The notes: generated by a model not told the origin, from the sequence alone. A stretch of 64,000 nucleotides of DNA from Leguminivora glycinivorella (GCF_023078275.1 NC_062983.1:7991001-8055000), one strand, 5' to 3'. Positions 44,401 through 56,071 are shown, counted from the stretch's first letter. Numbers and translations are program-made.

Positions 44401-45257
44401 ATATGACTTATTTGTGGAATGTAAAACCGTCTGTTTTTAAATTTGATCTTCTTGTTACCTTTCCATACCATTTCACACTACAGGTGGACATCTTTAAGGC
44501 ATCAAAATACACTTTTTCAATTTTTTTATTGCGAAAAACACGAGCTGCTTTCGGGTCGGTTACTTGGTCGTTACTGATACTGATCGGGCACGGCGAGCGC
44601 CCGCGCTTATATCATGGCAAATACAAGTAAGGCTGGTGACCGCGAGTCGTCTTGTAATGGATGTTTATAGGGGTTGGTCTGTGTTTTTTCCACACGACCC
44701 TGTTGTCAGCGTTTTCCCACCAGTTTATGTCGAGGTAAGTTTTGAATAACTCATTTTTGCTCTGCCTTTCGAACCCACGACCTGCAATACAAGCTAAAAT
44801 TGAAATATTTCTACATATCTCAGTATCATCAAACTATTTGTCCCACCTTTCCGGTGCTACATATATAGATGCTACGAAACAGATATTATCGTGAACGTTT
44901 GTGCATTTGTTACATACGCAGGTGTTCCATTCCATTTGGATATTAATTTATTGTTAAGGTAATAAATATCACATGTAGTTTTAGGACTTTTCGGCAACTG
45001 GTAATCATGAAATAAGTATAATAAGTTGAGCTATTATTTAATGGGATTAGTGAGATATGGGTTCAATCGTGGCGTGGGCAAACTGGGTAATATATATTAC
45101 CTACTTATGCAAAATTTATTAGTCACAATAAGCTGAATTTGTAAAATTTGAATAGGCCGTCAAAGTTCAGAACTTATAATGCATAAGCTATGTCCGTCGC
45201 TAGGCTGTGGCCACACTTTGAGCGAGCGTATATTACTGGTACTATTGATCGATTGAA

Positions 45258-45345
45258 ATGTTTTTTTTTCTACTTGTCGACTGTAATCTGTCAATTAGGA
45301 CACCACAGACTAAACTAAGTATAAGTGCTAACTTTTCAGTGTTGG
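45258..45345 (-). repeat. Fragment of the element at 21139-21818
   Basis: TTCTACTTGTCGACTGTAAT to CTAACTTTTCAGTGTTGG corresponds in reverse to 21718-21795. Confidence 0.5.
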
Positions 45346-45387
45346 TGTTTATGGCTCTTTTGCCTTAGCCCGCCGGACAAATTATAA

Positions 45388-45500
45388 GAAATAAGTGTTG
45401 TGTGTACAGTACATTATACTATAATGTACTGTACACACAACACTTATTTCCTAATTATCGTTTTACTATAATGATTATAGTAAAACGATAATTAGGAAAT
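45388..45500. repeat. Two overlapping perfect palindromes (dumbbell-like)
   Basis: 45388-45418 and 45420-45450 are perfect 31-base inverted arms around a single C (start GAAATAAGTGTTGTGTGTAC). 45446-45472 and 45474-45500 are perfect 27-base arms around a single G (start ATTTCCTAATTATCGTTTTA). They overlap by ATTTC. GAAAT begins the first and ends the second, so GAAAT flanks the whole as a 5-base direct repeat. Confidence 0.9.
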
Positions 45501-46200
45501 TTAGCAAAAAGCTTTGAATCAGAACACAGCCTTAGCGTCATTTGGCGACTGTTGATGAGGGCGGCCATTTTTATTTAAAGCCGTCCCTTATTGACCTCTC
45601 CCCCCTCCCCTTCCCCCAGCCTAATAACGTATTTTTTACAATACATGTACACTATATTATTAAAAGTAGGATTAGAGAGCTCTGGGTGCTATAATGGCGA
45701 CGATACGATACAGGTCAATTCTCCATACAAACGCTATCGACTATTTCCTCCCTGGTTTTTGAAGATAGAGCAATGATTTATTTCAACACAGATTATTATT
45801 ATTTTTATCTGAGTCGGACCGTTTTTATTTTTTTTTGCTATTTTTATTTTAAAAGACGCTAGAGCCAATCAAAAATTTCTAAACCGGGCTTTTTCAATAT
45901 GGCTCAAAAAAAGGTGTGATACTCAAGATCGGTAACAATTAGCCAAAAGATCTAAACGGTCCGACACAGATTATTTCATTGTTATTCAGATTCTCAACAC
46001 TTCGTTCCGTTTAAATAAGTTTTGAAGGAGGAAACAGTCGAGAGCGCGGAATTTTTTCGCAATATCTTTTAACTGAGTTGTTCTTTCGATAAATCTAGTT
46101 AATAACACTAGTATATTTAACTGAAATTCCCAAATTTAAAGGGGGACTCCTTTCCATTTTTATAGCAGTTTCGCTCCCGTAGCGTCTTATTGACGACCAG

Positions 46201-46358
46201 GGTGCGTAGCCGAATGGCACAAACGCTCACGAAACGCTCACGAAACGAAACGCTAGTAGATATCTATCCCTATCGCTCTTGCGTATTGGCGCGACAGAGC
46301 CGGACTACGTTTCGTTTTCGTTTGGCGTCGGAGAAATGCCATTCGGCTACGGGGCCTG
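46201..46358 (-). repeat. MITE-1 foldback element
   Basis: GGTGCGTAGCCGAATGGCAC to ATGCCATTCGGCTACGGGGC. It abuts a SINE head, as at 31160. Confidence 0.75.
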
Positions 46359-46436
46359 TCTGGACTAGCGCGTAGTGATCCTGCCTGCTAAGCCAGGGTT
46401 CCGGATCGTAATCCCGGTGTGATGAGCACAGATATG

Positions 46437-46595
46437 TGACGTTATCTGGGTAAAGGGACCTTATTGTCGATGGCGCTTACGTCCCGCGGCGTCGTATTTG
46501 TATATATGAACATCGCTCATAACGCCGTAAGTAGGTACCATCGACAATAAGCTAACCAGATAACCAGATATCCCTTTACCCAGATAACGTCACAT
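46437..46595. repeat. Foldback insertion 1 in the SINE
   Basis: Perfect inverted ends of about 24 bases: GTGACGTTATCTGGGTAAAG at the left, complement ending GATAACGTCAC at the right. A second inverted pair (TTATTGTCGATGG) lies inside. ATAT on both sides is a possible target duplication. Confidence 0.75.
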
Positions 46596-46631
46596 ATCAT
46601 ATCCTGAGTCATGGATGTTTTCTCTGTCTGT

Positions 46632-46838
46632 TCCTGACGCCGTGGGCGTTGCGTGGGTGGAAGCATGAGACGCGACGGCGACGGTCGCGCGACGGTCGCG
46701 CGACGGTCGTGCGACCGTCGCCGTCGCGTCTCATACTTCCATATCGATAAGGTTTGATTTCGTATGCGTCGCATCGCCGTCGCGCGACCATCGCGCGACC
46801 GTCGCCCACGCAAGCCACGGCGTTAGTCATTGATGTAT
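46632..46838. repeat. Foldback insertion 2 in the SINE
   Basis: Ends GACGCCGTGGGCGTTGCGTG and CCCACGCAAGCCACGGCGTTA are inverted with some differences. The interior is a set of GGTCGCGCGAC repeats with ATCGATA in the middle. It is extremely CpG-rich compared with its surroundings. A related fragment is near 27100-27150. Confidence 0.65.
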
Positions 46839-47269
46839 CATTTTCTAAGTAACCACATCACAAACCTTCTTAAGCTTACCATGGGAGTCAGTCAATCTGT
46901 ATAAAAATGTCACGATATTTCTCAAATAAATAAGTATAATATTAATTTATTTGAGGAATATTGTGAATTAATTTTAAATAATGTCGCTTCTTTTCGCCAT
47001 CAATATACGCCACAACATTCCCATCTTCACTGCAGTCCTCAACTTTGCTTTTCAATCTTCCGTCCGAGATGAAATAAGCATATATTATATGAATAGTCAC
47101 CCATTCCTCTGATTATTACGTAAGAAAGCTTTTATCAAAAAAGACATTTAATAACAATTTAGGAAGTAACAAATATTCACAATCCATGAACCACAACATA
47201 TTACTTACTATGGATATGTCAGCATTATCGTAATGGTTCCGCAGAGTTGTGAGCGGTCCGGCCCGCCGG

Positions 47270-47405
47270 TCCAGCCTAACGTTAATCTTTGACGCCAGAC
47301 GTCGATCGAAACGCATTCTGGCTCTGTCGTGCCAATACAGAAGAGCGATAGAGATAGCTAGCTATGATAACGATATTATCCGTTTCTGTATTTGGCTACG
47401 CCCTG
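47270..47405 (+). repeat. MITE-1, diverged copy
   Basis: Core TTCTGGCTCTGTCGTGCCAA and right end GTATTTGGCTACG. It shares the ATATTATC variant with 3821-3975. Confidence 0.55.
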
Positions 47406-47499
47406 TTTGCCCACAACAATGCTTTCGAAAAGCAGAATGGACGCTTAATAAATTTATGAGGCCCAGGGGGACGCGGGAGTGTTATCCCGGTTGCGTGTG

Positions 47500-47962
47500 T
47501 TAGTTATATAATAAAAATAAAGCTATATGGTATGGATTATTGAAAGATGTTAAATGATAAATAAAAATAAAATTGTTTATTATTGGTTTTATTGAAAATA
47601 AACATATGGGTATGTTTTTAAATTCGTATAACTGTATTTGTACCACCTTTGTACATAAAAACATTATCAATATTAACAACATGTCAAACATATATACACC
47701 TGGTTCAACACAAATCAAAATAACGTAAACAAAGTAAATATATGGATATTCTTTAAAATAGTCCGATGGAAAGAGGATATAACAAAAACCAGGTTTATAC
47801 ACCTTAATTTATAAAATGTCTCAATAAGCAGAATTATATTAACACTAAGCAATATTTGAATATTATTATTTTCTTTACTAAGCAATCCATCCATACTTCC
47901 ATACTATCCATACTTCCATCCATACTAATCCATACTATCCATACTTCCATACTATCCATACT
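47500..47962. other. Intronic, with a CCATACT-type tandem run
   Basis: 47885-47962 is a short tandem series of ATCCATACTTCC/ATCCATACT at the 5' edge of the Helitron. It looks like repeated terminal sequence. The rest is unassigned. Confidence 0.4.
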
Positions 47963-47999
47963 ATCCATACTATACTAATATTATAAATGCGAAAGTAAC

Positions 48000-48076
<77 letters not shown>

Positions 48077-49218
48077 TACGCTTTCCCGCTTAAACCACGC
48101 AGCCGATTTTGATGAAATTTGGAACAGACAATCTTTAGACCCTGAGACAGAACATAGGCTACTTTTTATTTCGAAAAAAAGGGATGAAGGGGTTGAAAAA
48201 GAGGTTGAAAGTTTGTATGGGTTTTCTTAATTTTAAAAGATAAAACCATGAAACTTTATATTTTAGCACTTGATAAGAAATCATTAAACATATATTTAAA
48301 GTCACATACAGGTCGAACGCGATTTTTTAACATTATTTTTACCTTTAAAATAAACATGGTGGGAAATAAACAATAACTAAAAGCGGGTAGATTATATTTA
48401 TTTGTCTACCCCGAACATTTATATAAATTAATATCGGGTAGTTTTGTGTTGTTTACATCTCCGGTGACATTTTGCTTGGACGTCAGTCTTCCGCGACCAC
48501 GGCCAGTGCAACCTGGCCGAAACGTTGGGAAAAAAGGTAAAAATAATGTTAATTAATCGCGTTCGACCTGTATGTGACTTTAAATATGTGTACAAAGCGC
48601 GAGAACTTAAAGTGTTATATAATTAAATATCTTGATAAGGGATAAGGATAGGGATAGGGATAGCGATAGGGATAGCGATAGCGATAGGGATAGCGATAGG
48701 GATAGGGATAGGGATAGCGATAGCGATAGCGTTAGCGTTAGCGATAGCGTTAGCGATAGCGATAGCGATAGCGATAGGGATACGGATACGGATACGGATA
48801 CGGATATGGATACGGATAATATGGGTATCGTTAGAGGGATACGGATAATCGGTCGGCGGTCTCTTACAATCAATGTGCTCTAAAACGATCGTTGTTTGCT
48901 TGCTTGAAGATTACGTTTGCGATAAGTATAAGCAAAATGTAAAAAATTGTAAGGGATAATAGAAAAAAGTACTTTTTACCCACCGATCATAGTGTCGAAA
49001 TACGGGCTATGTGAGATGTTTATAAAGGTTTCCCCAGCGTATATAGAATTACCTACGCTGTGGTCGATGTGTAATATTTCTACAATCATTGCAAGCAAAA
49101 GTATTATGTGCAATCGAAATAATCGCAGATAAATAGACCTGCAGAGAAACCTAAGGATCCAAATGAAAATCTTAATGAATACTTTTATTACGCGGGCGAA
49201 GCCGCGGGTAAAAGCTAG
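47963..49218 (+). mobile_element. Non-autonomous Helitron, first of a tandem pair
   Basis: Start TCCATACTATACTAATATTA, end GCGGGCGAAGCCGCGGGTAA then AAGCTAG. The GC hairpin before CTAG is the classical Helitron 3' end. The element includes a CTGT run (48000-48074), a conserved CCGCTTAAACCACGCAGCCG block and a GATAGG/GATAGC hexamer array (48641-48825). No Rep/helicase frame is present, so it depends on an autonomous partner. Confidence 0.8.
48641..48825 (+). repeat. Hexamer array (GATAGG/GATAGC/GATACG)n
   Basis: Tandem six-base units change in type from left to right: GATAGG and GATAGC mixed, then GTTAGC, then GATACG. Open frames on both strands are dipeptide repeats caused by the six-base period. 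Confidence 0.85.
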
Positions 49219-49249
49219 TAAACCAATATGTGAACAAATAGCAAAGTAA

Positions 49250-49280
49250 TCCATACTAATATTATAAATGCGAAAGTAAC

Positions 49281-49341
<61 letters not shown>

Positions 49342-50462
49342 TACGCTTTCCCGCTTAAACCACGCAACCGATTTTGATGAAATTTGGAACAGACAATCTT
49401 TAGACCCTGAGACAGAACATAGGCTACTTTTTATTTCGAAAAAAAGGGATGAAGGGGTTGAAAAAGAGGTTGAAAGTTTGTATGGGATTTCTTAATTTTA
49501 AATGATAAAACCATGAAACTTTATATTTTAGCACTTGATATGAAATCATTAAACATATATTTAAAGTCACATACAGGTCGAACGCGATTAATTAACATTA
49601 TTTTTACCTTTAAAATAAACATGGTGGGAAATAAACATTAACTAAAAGCGGGTAGATTATATTTATTTGTCTACCCCGAACATTTATATAAATTAATATC
49701 GGGTAGTTTTGTGTTGTTTACATCTCCGGTGACATTTTGCTGGGACGTCAGTCTTCCGCGACCACGGCCAGTGCAACCTGGCCGAAACGTTGGGAAAAAA
49801 GGTAAAAATAATGTTAATTAATCGCGTTCGACCTGTATGTGACTTTAAATATGTGTACAAAGCGCGAGAACTTAAAGTGTTATATCATTAAACATCTTGA
49901 TAAGGGATAGGGATAGGGATAGGGATAGCGATAGGGATAGCGATAGGGAAAGCGATAGGGATAGCGATAGGGATAGCGATAGGGATAGCGATAGGGATAG
50001 CGATAGCGATAGCGATAGCGATAGCGATAGCGATAGCGATACGGATACGGATAATATGGGTATCGTTAGCGGAATACGGATAATCGGTCGGCGGTCTCTT
50101 ACAATCAATGTGCTCTAAGACGATCGTTGTTTGCTTGCTTGAAGATTACGTTTGCGATAAGTATAAGCAAAATGTAAAAAATTGTAAGGGATAATAGAAA
50201 AAAGTACTTTTTACCCACCGATCATAGTGTCGAAATACGGGCTATGTGGGATGTATATAAAGGTTTCCCCAGCGTATATAGAATTACCTACGCTGTGGTC
50301 GATGTGTAATATTTCTACAATCATTGCAAGCAAAAGTATTATGTGCAATCGAAATAATCGCAGATAAATATACCTACAGAGAAACCTACGGTCCCTACGG
50401 ATTCAAATGAAAATCTTAATGAATACTTTTATTACGCGGGCGAAGCCGCGGGTAAAAGCTAG
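49250..50462 (+). mobile_element. Non-autonomous Helitron, second of a tandem pair
   Basis: Starts TCCATACTAATATTATAAAT after an A and ends CTAG before a T, as Helitrons insert between A and T. It is close to the first copy throughout but has a shorter CTGT run (49281-49341) and a shorter hexamer array (49901-50060). Only 31 bases separate the two. Confidence 0.8.
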
Positions 50463-51436
50463 TATCTACTATAAAAATAATTTCATTTCATTTAAATCAC
50501 AGCAATATAGAAAACAATAAAATGAAGCATGATCGTACCTCTTGTTGTCTTGTCGCTTAACCAGAACAAAAACTGTCTGACAACTGAGCTACCTGGCCTT
50601 TTAAAGCATTTAGAACAAAGGGCAACTATGCTAGTATGACCAGTTATCATCGTTATCAGTTAACCATCTTTTAAATAAATGGACAATACATTATGATCAC
50701 AATTATCATCTTTAGGAAACTTCAAATCACATAAGATATTTGTTTTCTTAGATTACATTACAGTAAAATACAATTAAATTATAGATAGGAATAATAAACA
50801 CTAAACTGAAACATCAACGTCCAAGTAACCAAATTGTGATACTAATAATGAGGGTAGTTTACAATTCTGAAATGTTACTATGACACAATCTTTAAACATA
50901 ATGAGGTTTTATAAATCTGTAAGTACAGTATTTGTTTGTATTGTATTGTATTATATTAGATAGAAAGCTATTGCAAATATAATCTATCACGTGAATAGCA
51001 CATGTCGCGAGGTTGAACCTGTTTGTGTGGTATTACCTACATCTCTTGTGATAATTTATCTTGAGAAATGCTCGATATGGCGCATATGCACAGACACTAC
51101 TAGACACATACGTATATGGTGTTTTGTGATGTTATGTGTGTAAATAATTCTCTGTTGTTGATCTGTATTTGTGTGTGTCTTTTATGTATTATTTTGCCAT
51201 GAATAAAAATATTTCTATTTCTATATGCAAGCTACATACTTACGATACGTATATGCATATTATATGCTGTATATGCACATACGTAGGTATATGTAAGATC
51301 ATGGCCAAGTGGCCAACCATATTCACGTAAAATACCAAGCTCTTATTTCTGCACAGTGCATTCCGAAGCTTCAGAAACTCTAAATTTTAATAGTCAAATT
51401 ATATGGCTTTGCCGTTTCGTTATTACAAGAGCAGGT
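50463..51436. other. Intronic, no element recognised
   Basis: No gene was seen. Palindromic ATATGCATAT strings occur around 51255, but no element can be delimited. Confidence 0.3.
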
Positions 51437-51587
51437 GCCGTAGCCGAATGGCATTTCTGCGACGCGAAACGAAAACGAAACGCCGCGAAAGGTAGTCTGG
51501 CTCTGTCGCGCCAATCCGCACGAGCGATAGAGATAGATATCTACGAGCGTTTCGTTTCGTGAGCGTTTGTGCCATTCGGCTACGTAC
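51437..51587 (+). repeat. MITE-1, best-preserved copy
   Basis: CCGTAGCCGAATGGCATTTC to TTTGTGCCATTCGGCTACG, with the inner inverted pair GCGAAACGAAAACGAAACGC and CGAGCGTTTCGTTTCGTGAG. It is a good reference for the family. Confidence 0.8.
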
Positions 51588-51681
51588 CCTTTACACTAGA
51601 ATTGAAAATGTCTGCAAGCTAGTAAAAAAAGCAGCAAGTTCTTCAACATTACAATATACTTACCTCTATTTATTTTATTAA

Positions 51682-51955
51682 CCCCCGACGCAAAAACGAC
51701 GGGGTGTTATAAGTTTGACGTGTCTGTCTGTCTGTCTGTCGGTCTGTCTGTCTGTCTGTCGGTCTGTCTGTCTGTCTGCCTGTTTGTCTGTCTGTGTGTG
51801 TGTCTGTCTGTGGCATCGTAGCTCCCGAACGGATAAACCGATTTGGATTTAGTTTTTTATGTCTGAAAGCTGAGTTAGTCGGGAGTGTTCTTAGGCATGT
51901 TTCATGAAAATCGGTCTACTATGTCGCGATCGGTGGTTTTTTCAAAAATTTAATT
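51682..51955 (-). repeat. Family C repeat (reverse)
   Basis: AACCCCCGACGCAAAAACGA to GGTGGTTTTTTCAAAAATTT, with a long CTGT microsatellite (51722-51812). Confidence 0.65.
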
Positions 51956-52385
51956 TTGTGGTTATGAATAATGAAGTATTAAATAAATAAATTACATGAA
52001 CTGAATACCTGTATATGAACTAACGTCGGGCTCTCGATATTTACTTCGTACCTACATCTCGTGTAGGCAATGGTAACTGGCTGAGTGGTCTTAATATACT
52101 TAAATAAGTTTACACAATATGTCTATGTCTTCGTTAATTCGAGGGTCAATCCCTCCGAGGCGCTATAGTGTTGTAAAATTGGAGAGTTCATTTCAGGATG
52201 GCCGTAGGTTTTGATTAGGTTAGGTTACTTTTTCTAATCTGTAGCGCACATGGAGCTGAATAGATGCGACGTAGATGTATATATGCTCACACTCATCTTC
52301 TAAGATACGTGTGAGAAATGTGATTTTGGAAACAGAATTAAGTGGGTAATTGATCGGTCATTCGAAAAGTGATGTTTCTTTAGAA

Positions 52386-52535
52386 TATCTTCATACTTAA
52401 ATTATAAATAGGAAAGTATGTGAATCTGTTTGCTTGTCCGTCTTTTACGGCAAGACGGGAGCGACGAATTGATGTGGAGATGAGGAGATGTGAGATAAGG
52501 CTACTTTTTGTCTCTTACAACCCTGTCCCTAAAAT
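52386..52535 (+). repeat. Helitron-like element (family D), partial
   Basis: GAAAGTATGTGAATCTGTTT, TTTTACGGCAAGACGGGAGC, GGCTACTTTTTGTCTCTTAC. The 3' hairpin and CTAG are not found. Confidence 0.45.
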
Positions 52536-52615
52536 AGGGACTGGATGTTTGAATGGAGAATCCAGCAATTTTCCAATATAAAGAGGTACCTAATACCTAT
52601 ATTATATCACTTTTT

Positions 52616-53372
52616 AACCGCCTTCCAAATCTCAAGGGAAGGGGTTCTCAATTCGTCTGTATTTTTTTTTTTTAATGTTTGTTCCTCGATATCTCCGTCG
52701 TTACTGGACTGATTTTGAAAATTGTTTTTTTGATTGAATGTATATGCATACAGATTGGTCCCATTTTTCTCAGAACCCAGTTCTGGTGGTGGGATCCTGG
52801 AAAAATCGAGGGAACTCCTCAAATCTGAAAGGCATACATATGGTGATTTTTGTGTTTTTAAAGGAACAGCATGCATTTACGTACGGAACAGTGACATTTG
52901 GTGCAGTGGAAATCCTGATGATGGTCAGAATGGAACTCCTCAAATCTGAACGGCACACTTATAGTGACTTTGGTATTTTTATAAGAACAGCATACACTTA
53001 CGTCCAGAATAGTGACATTTGGTGCAGTGGAACTGCTGATGATGGTCAGAACGGAACTCCTCAAATCTGAACGGCACACTTCTAGTGACTTTGGTATTTT
53101 TATAAGAACAGCATGCACTTACGTCCAGAACAGTGACATTTGGTGCAGTGGAACTGCTGATGAAGAGTGAGCCGCCCCTGGTTAGAGTTCCGTTCTGATA
53201 ATCATTCTCATCTGTAAGTCAGAATCATCCAAATTTCAAAATTGGATCAGAAATGACGGAGATATCGAATAACAAATATTAAAAAATATACAGACGAATT
53301 GATAACATAATCCAACACTTGAAAGTATTTATCACCAGAACCCCAAAGGAAGGCGGTTTTTTTTTCTTAAAA
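52616..53372 (+). repeat. Minisatellite-bearing element (family L), copy 3
   Basis: Same ends and interior as 33116-33892, also with three 121-base units (GAACAGCAT at 52864, 52985, 53106). It differs mainly by small deletions, e.g. in the GATCCTGGA block. Confidence 0.75.
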
Positions 53373-53422
53373 ATTATGTATTATTGATATGTCAAATCCA
53401 ATCAAATTCATAACCTGTTAGT

Positions 53423-53562
53423 ACAATCGTCAACACAGCTGTTAATGTAGACAAAGCGACATCAAAATGTATACACACCTTAATGTACAGGCAATAAAGT
53501 TATATATACATATTTTTGGCACTTTGTCTGTATTCATAGCTGTGTTGTTGACTGTACAATCG
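53423..53562. repeat. MITE-8, foldback
   Basis: GTACAATCGTCAACACAGCTG at the left (one mismatch) faces CAGCTGTGTTGTTGACTGTAC-type sequence ending about 53562. Confidence 0.65.
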
Positions 53563-55708
53563 GAATACGTCTAGTTATAGTTGAAATTATTGCCTTATTA
53601 ATTGCCTAATTGAATTATTGCCTTATTTGAAATTATTGCGAATATATGTTGTTTAATTAATAGATAGCTGAAATTAATTAAAAACGGACTTTATATGTAA
53701 ACTCACAATTAATTACTGACTTAGGACCAATAGGTTTGGATCACGACCCAGATTTCAGCCTGTATAATCGTCTCATTGACTATGATAATTCTAGGAGCCA
53801 AAGCTGTATTTATTTTGCGATCCTTTATAATTTATAATACAAAACTATCTCAACGTCAACTATATTTTATAAAGAAATCAGTTGATAACATCGTTACGAC
53901 TCTTATCGAGCGTACCATCTACAAATATTTCACAGCACGGACCATTGAAAGGACCCTCGTAGCATTAAATAACACGTTAACCCTCTCTTCCATTAGCAGA
54001 GATCGATTGACAGAAAGAGGACAACAAGCTTTATTTACGTTCGTCTAGCCAAGGACGTGTTATTGCTATTGGTAAAGAGCACGAGAGATCATAGGCGAAC
54101 TGCAAAATTACCTTCTTCTAAAAAATATTGAAGAAGAAAAAAAATGGTTAAAAAAAGCAAAAGTATCATATCACTGTCTTGCTTCATACTACTGTCACAG
54201 TATAATAAAGAGTACTATCGTACAGTATGGCCACTCCCGCTCCCCGCTGAAAGCGCTGCCAACCCGCTCTCGGTTACCTCACAATTACCGCCTGTCAAAA
54301 ACGCGAACAGTCGACCTGTCATATCTCACTCATACAAGCATGCTACGCGCGTTCACCTACACGAGCTTAGATTGTGTGCTAGGAACGCGCCTCTTTCATA
54401 TATTTGATCGCCAGTGTCGGAGGTGTGCCTGTCTTATTTGATTATTTCAAATCGTAGATATATAGTTAAGAGTACTTCACTGGTGATTAACTCCAAAGCT
54501 AGACGTAATAAAGGTACGACGACTAATGGGACTGAGAGTGGCATGATGGTAAGGCACCCGTTGTGAAATTTAATATTTCCCTTGACGGCCACCTGTGTTT
54601 TCGGACTAATTATAATTACCTACAAGTTGTTTGGAATGAGCACTCTAATCTTACCTTCTTATTCATCTATGCTTACGCAGTGGCGGGCGAATACACATTA
54701 GTGGTAATTGTCCCTTTTATTGAATATCCTTAACAATTGGCTTTCCCTTTTAATTGGAAGGGTTACCCTATCAAAATGCCATTAAGTGAAAGAGTAACCC
54801 ATTCCTGATTAACGTAAGTGCAATGCCTGACACAGTCCTTTACTGTGAATAATGAACATTTTTAGGAAGATTGAAAATTCTGAATTTAATCAATGAGGTT
54901 TAAGCAAGGCACTCCCTGTCATGTTTTAATTTATCACCACTAGTTTGAATTTCTTTTTTTGCGCACTTAAACCTGTCATAATGTAATTATTATTTATTTT
55001 CTTGCTAGCAACGGCTTTGGTAAGCAAAGCCTTACGAAATACCCATTCTAAAATCGCTACATTATACTGGTTAGCCAAAGCTATCAACTCGCGAAGCTAC
55101 CGACTGGAATCACGTCCTACTCGTAGCCTACGTTGAGACGACGGCTTTGGGGCTTTTCAGACTAAAACCAAGAAATTATGTTTGTAGGCGTTCGTCTTTT
55201 CTTTTATTGAATTGGGAAACAAATAGTATTTACAACAGTGCTTTTTGTGAAAAAGCAACAGAAAATAAAAGTTATATTGTGAAATTCTGAATGACGGAAA
55301 TAAATGACGGACCGTCAATTTAGGTTTTTAGGTTTATTGTAAGATAGAAAAGTTTTATTAAATCTTCGTTATAAATTGAGTTTATGCTATAAAATGAAAA
55401 ATGGCAAATTCTCTTTTTCTAAAAAAAAAGAAACTGACTTAAACTTTTTTAATTATTTAAGTAAACCTTCCGCCGACAGTGCTCCGCCTGTCGACGTAGG
55501 TATACTGTCACTGAAAATATACATTATACGGGTAGTTATGTCTTTGGTAGTGGTTTGGCTATCGACGTTGTGTCAGTGAATGGGTTAATTGGTCTTTTTT
55601 GTTTTGTATTGATAATTTTGTTTGTGCATGTAAACCCTAGATTCTTCAGTATTTTTGGAATGACATACCAACAAAGAAAAATATAAACTACACTATTCCA
55701 CAGTAGGG
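53563..55708. other. Intronic, contains one family J repeat
   Basis: The only element I can delimit is family J at 54185-54430 (reverse copy of 36605-36855). An open frame at 53776-54048 has no family features. A CpG-containing patch at 55000-55150 is unassigned. Confidence 0.35.
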
Positions 55709-55905
55709 TTAAATACCGAATCGTAAACTAGAACTTTCCTTTGCTAATCCGCGAATAGATAACGTGCAAGTCAATCAGTGCTAACCTGTTATAATTACTT
55801 GCGTATTTTTTACATGCAATTAATTTTCCCACCCTCCCACCGCAAAAAAAAAAAAAAAGAAAAATAAATACGCAAATAAATATAACAACCCACCACCAAA
55901 AATAC

Positions 55906-55953
55906 AAAACTCGACACGTGTTTCGCCTCTCTACGAGGCATCCTCAGGAGCTG
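55906..55953 (-). ncRNA. Candidate hammerhead ribozyme, left arm
   Basis: On the minus strand: CTGAGGA at 55947-55941, a hairpin GCCTC-GTAGA-GAGGC, then GAAAC and a GTC cleavage triplet before GAG. It mirrors the plus-strand copy exactly in the core. Confidence 0.65.
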
Positions 55954-56023
55954 ATGTTGACGGTCCGAAGTCCCGCAACTGACCAACAGTTCAGTCAGTT
56001 GCGGGACTTCGGACCGTCAACAT

Positions 56024-56071
56024 CAGCTCCTGAGGATGCCTCGTAGAGAGGCGAAACACGTGTCGAGTTTT
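56024..56071 (+). ncRNA. Candidate hammerhead ribozyme, right arm
   Basis: Core CTGAGGA at 56030-56036 (CUGANGA box), stem II GCCTC (56038-56042) and GAGGC (56048-56052), then GAAA (56053-56056), a very short stem III (AC-ACGT-GT) and the cleavage triplet GTC ending at 56064. Stem I is formed by AGCTC before the core and GAGTT after the cut. The short stem III and the T after the CUGANGA box are as I recall for Penelope-type hammerheads. Confidence 0.7.

Larger units (their letters stand above)
46359..46960 (+). repeat. tRNA-derived SINE broken by two insertions
   Basis: Head: AGTGATCCTGCCTGCTAAGC. Body pieces: GTGTGATGAGCACAGATAT (to 46436), CCTGAGTCATGGATGTTTTC (46602 on), then CCACATCACAAACCTTCTTA and AGTCAGTCAATCTGTATAAA (46850 on). 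These match, in order, the intact SINE at 30196-30466. The gaps are filled by foldback elements at 46437-46595 and 46632-46838. Confidence 0.75.

Noticed and set aside
48480..48540. Hairpin GGCCAGTGCAACCTGGCC followed by GAAACG, in both Helitrons, as a hammerhead
   Set aside because: It has the stem and the GAAAC but no CUGANGA box and no cleavage triplet in place. It may be a distant relative of such motifs but cannot be called a ribozyme.
48607..50118. Dipeptide-repeat frames (DR, DS, LS) over the hexamer arrays as proteins
   Set aside because: Six-base tandem repeats give stop-free frames by default. No start context, splice signals or non-repeat domain support coding.
53776..54048. Open frame of 90 codons in the large intron as a gene
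   Set aside because: No motif, no codon bias different from the surrounding AT-rich DNA, and no splice partners visible.
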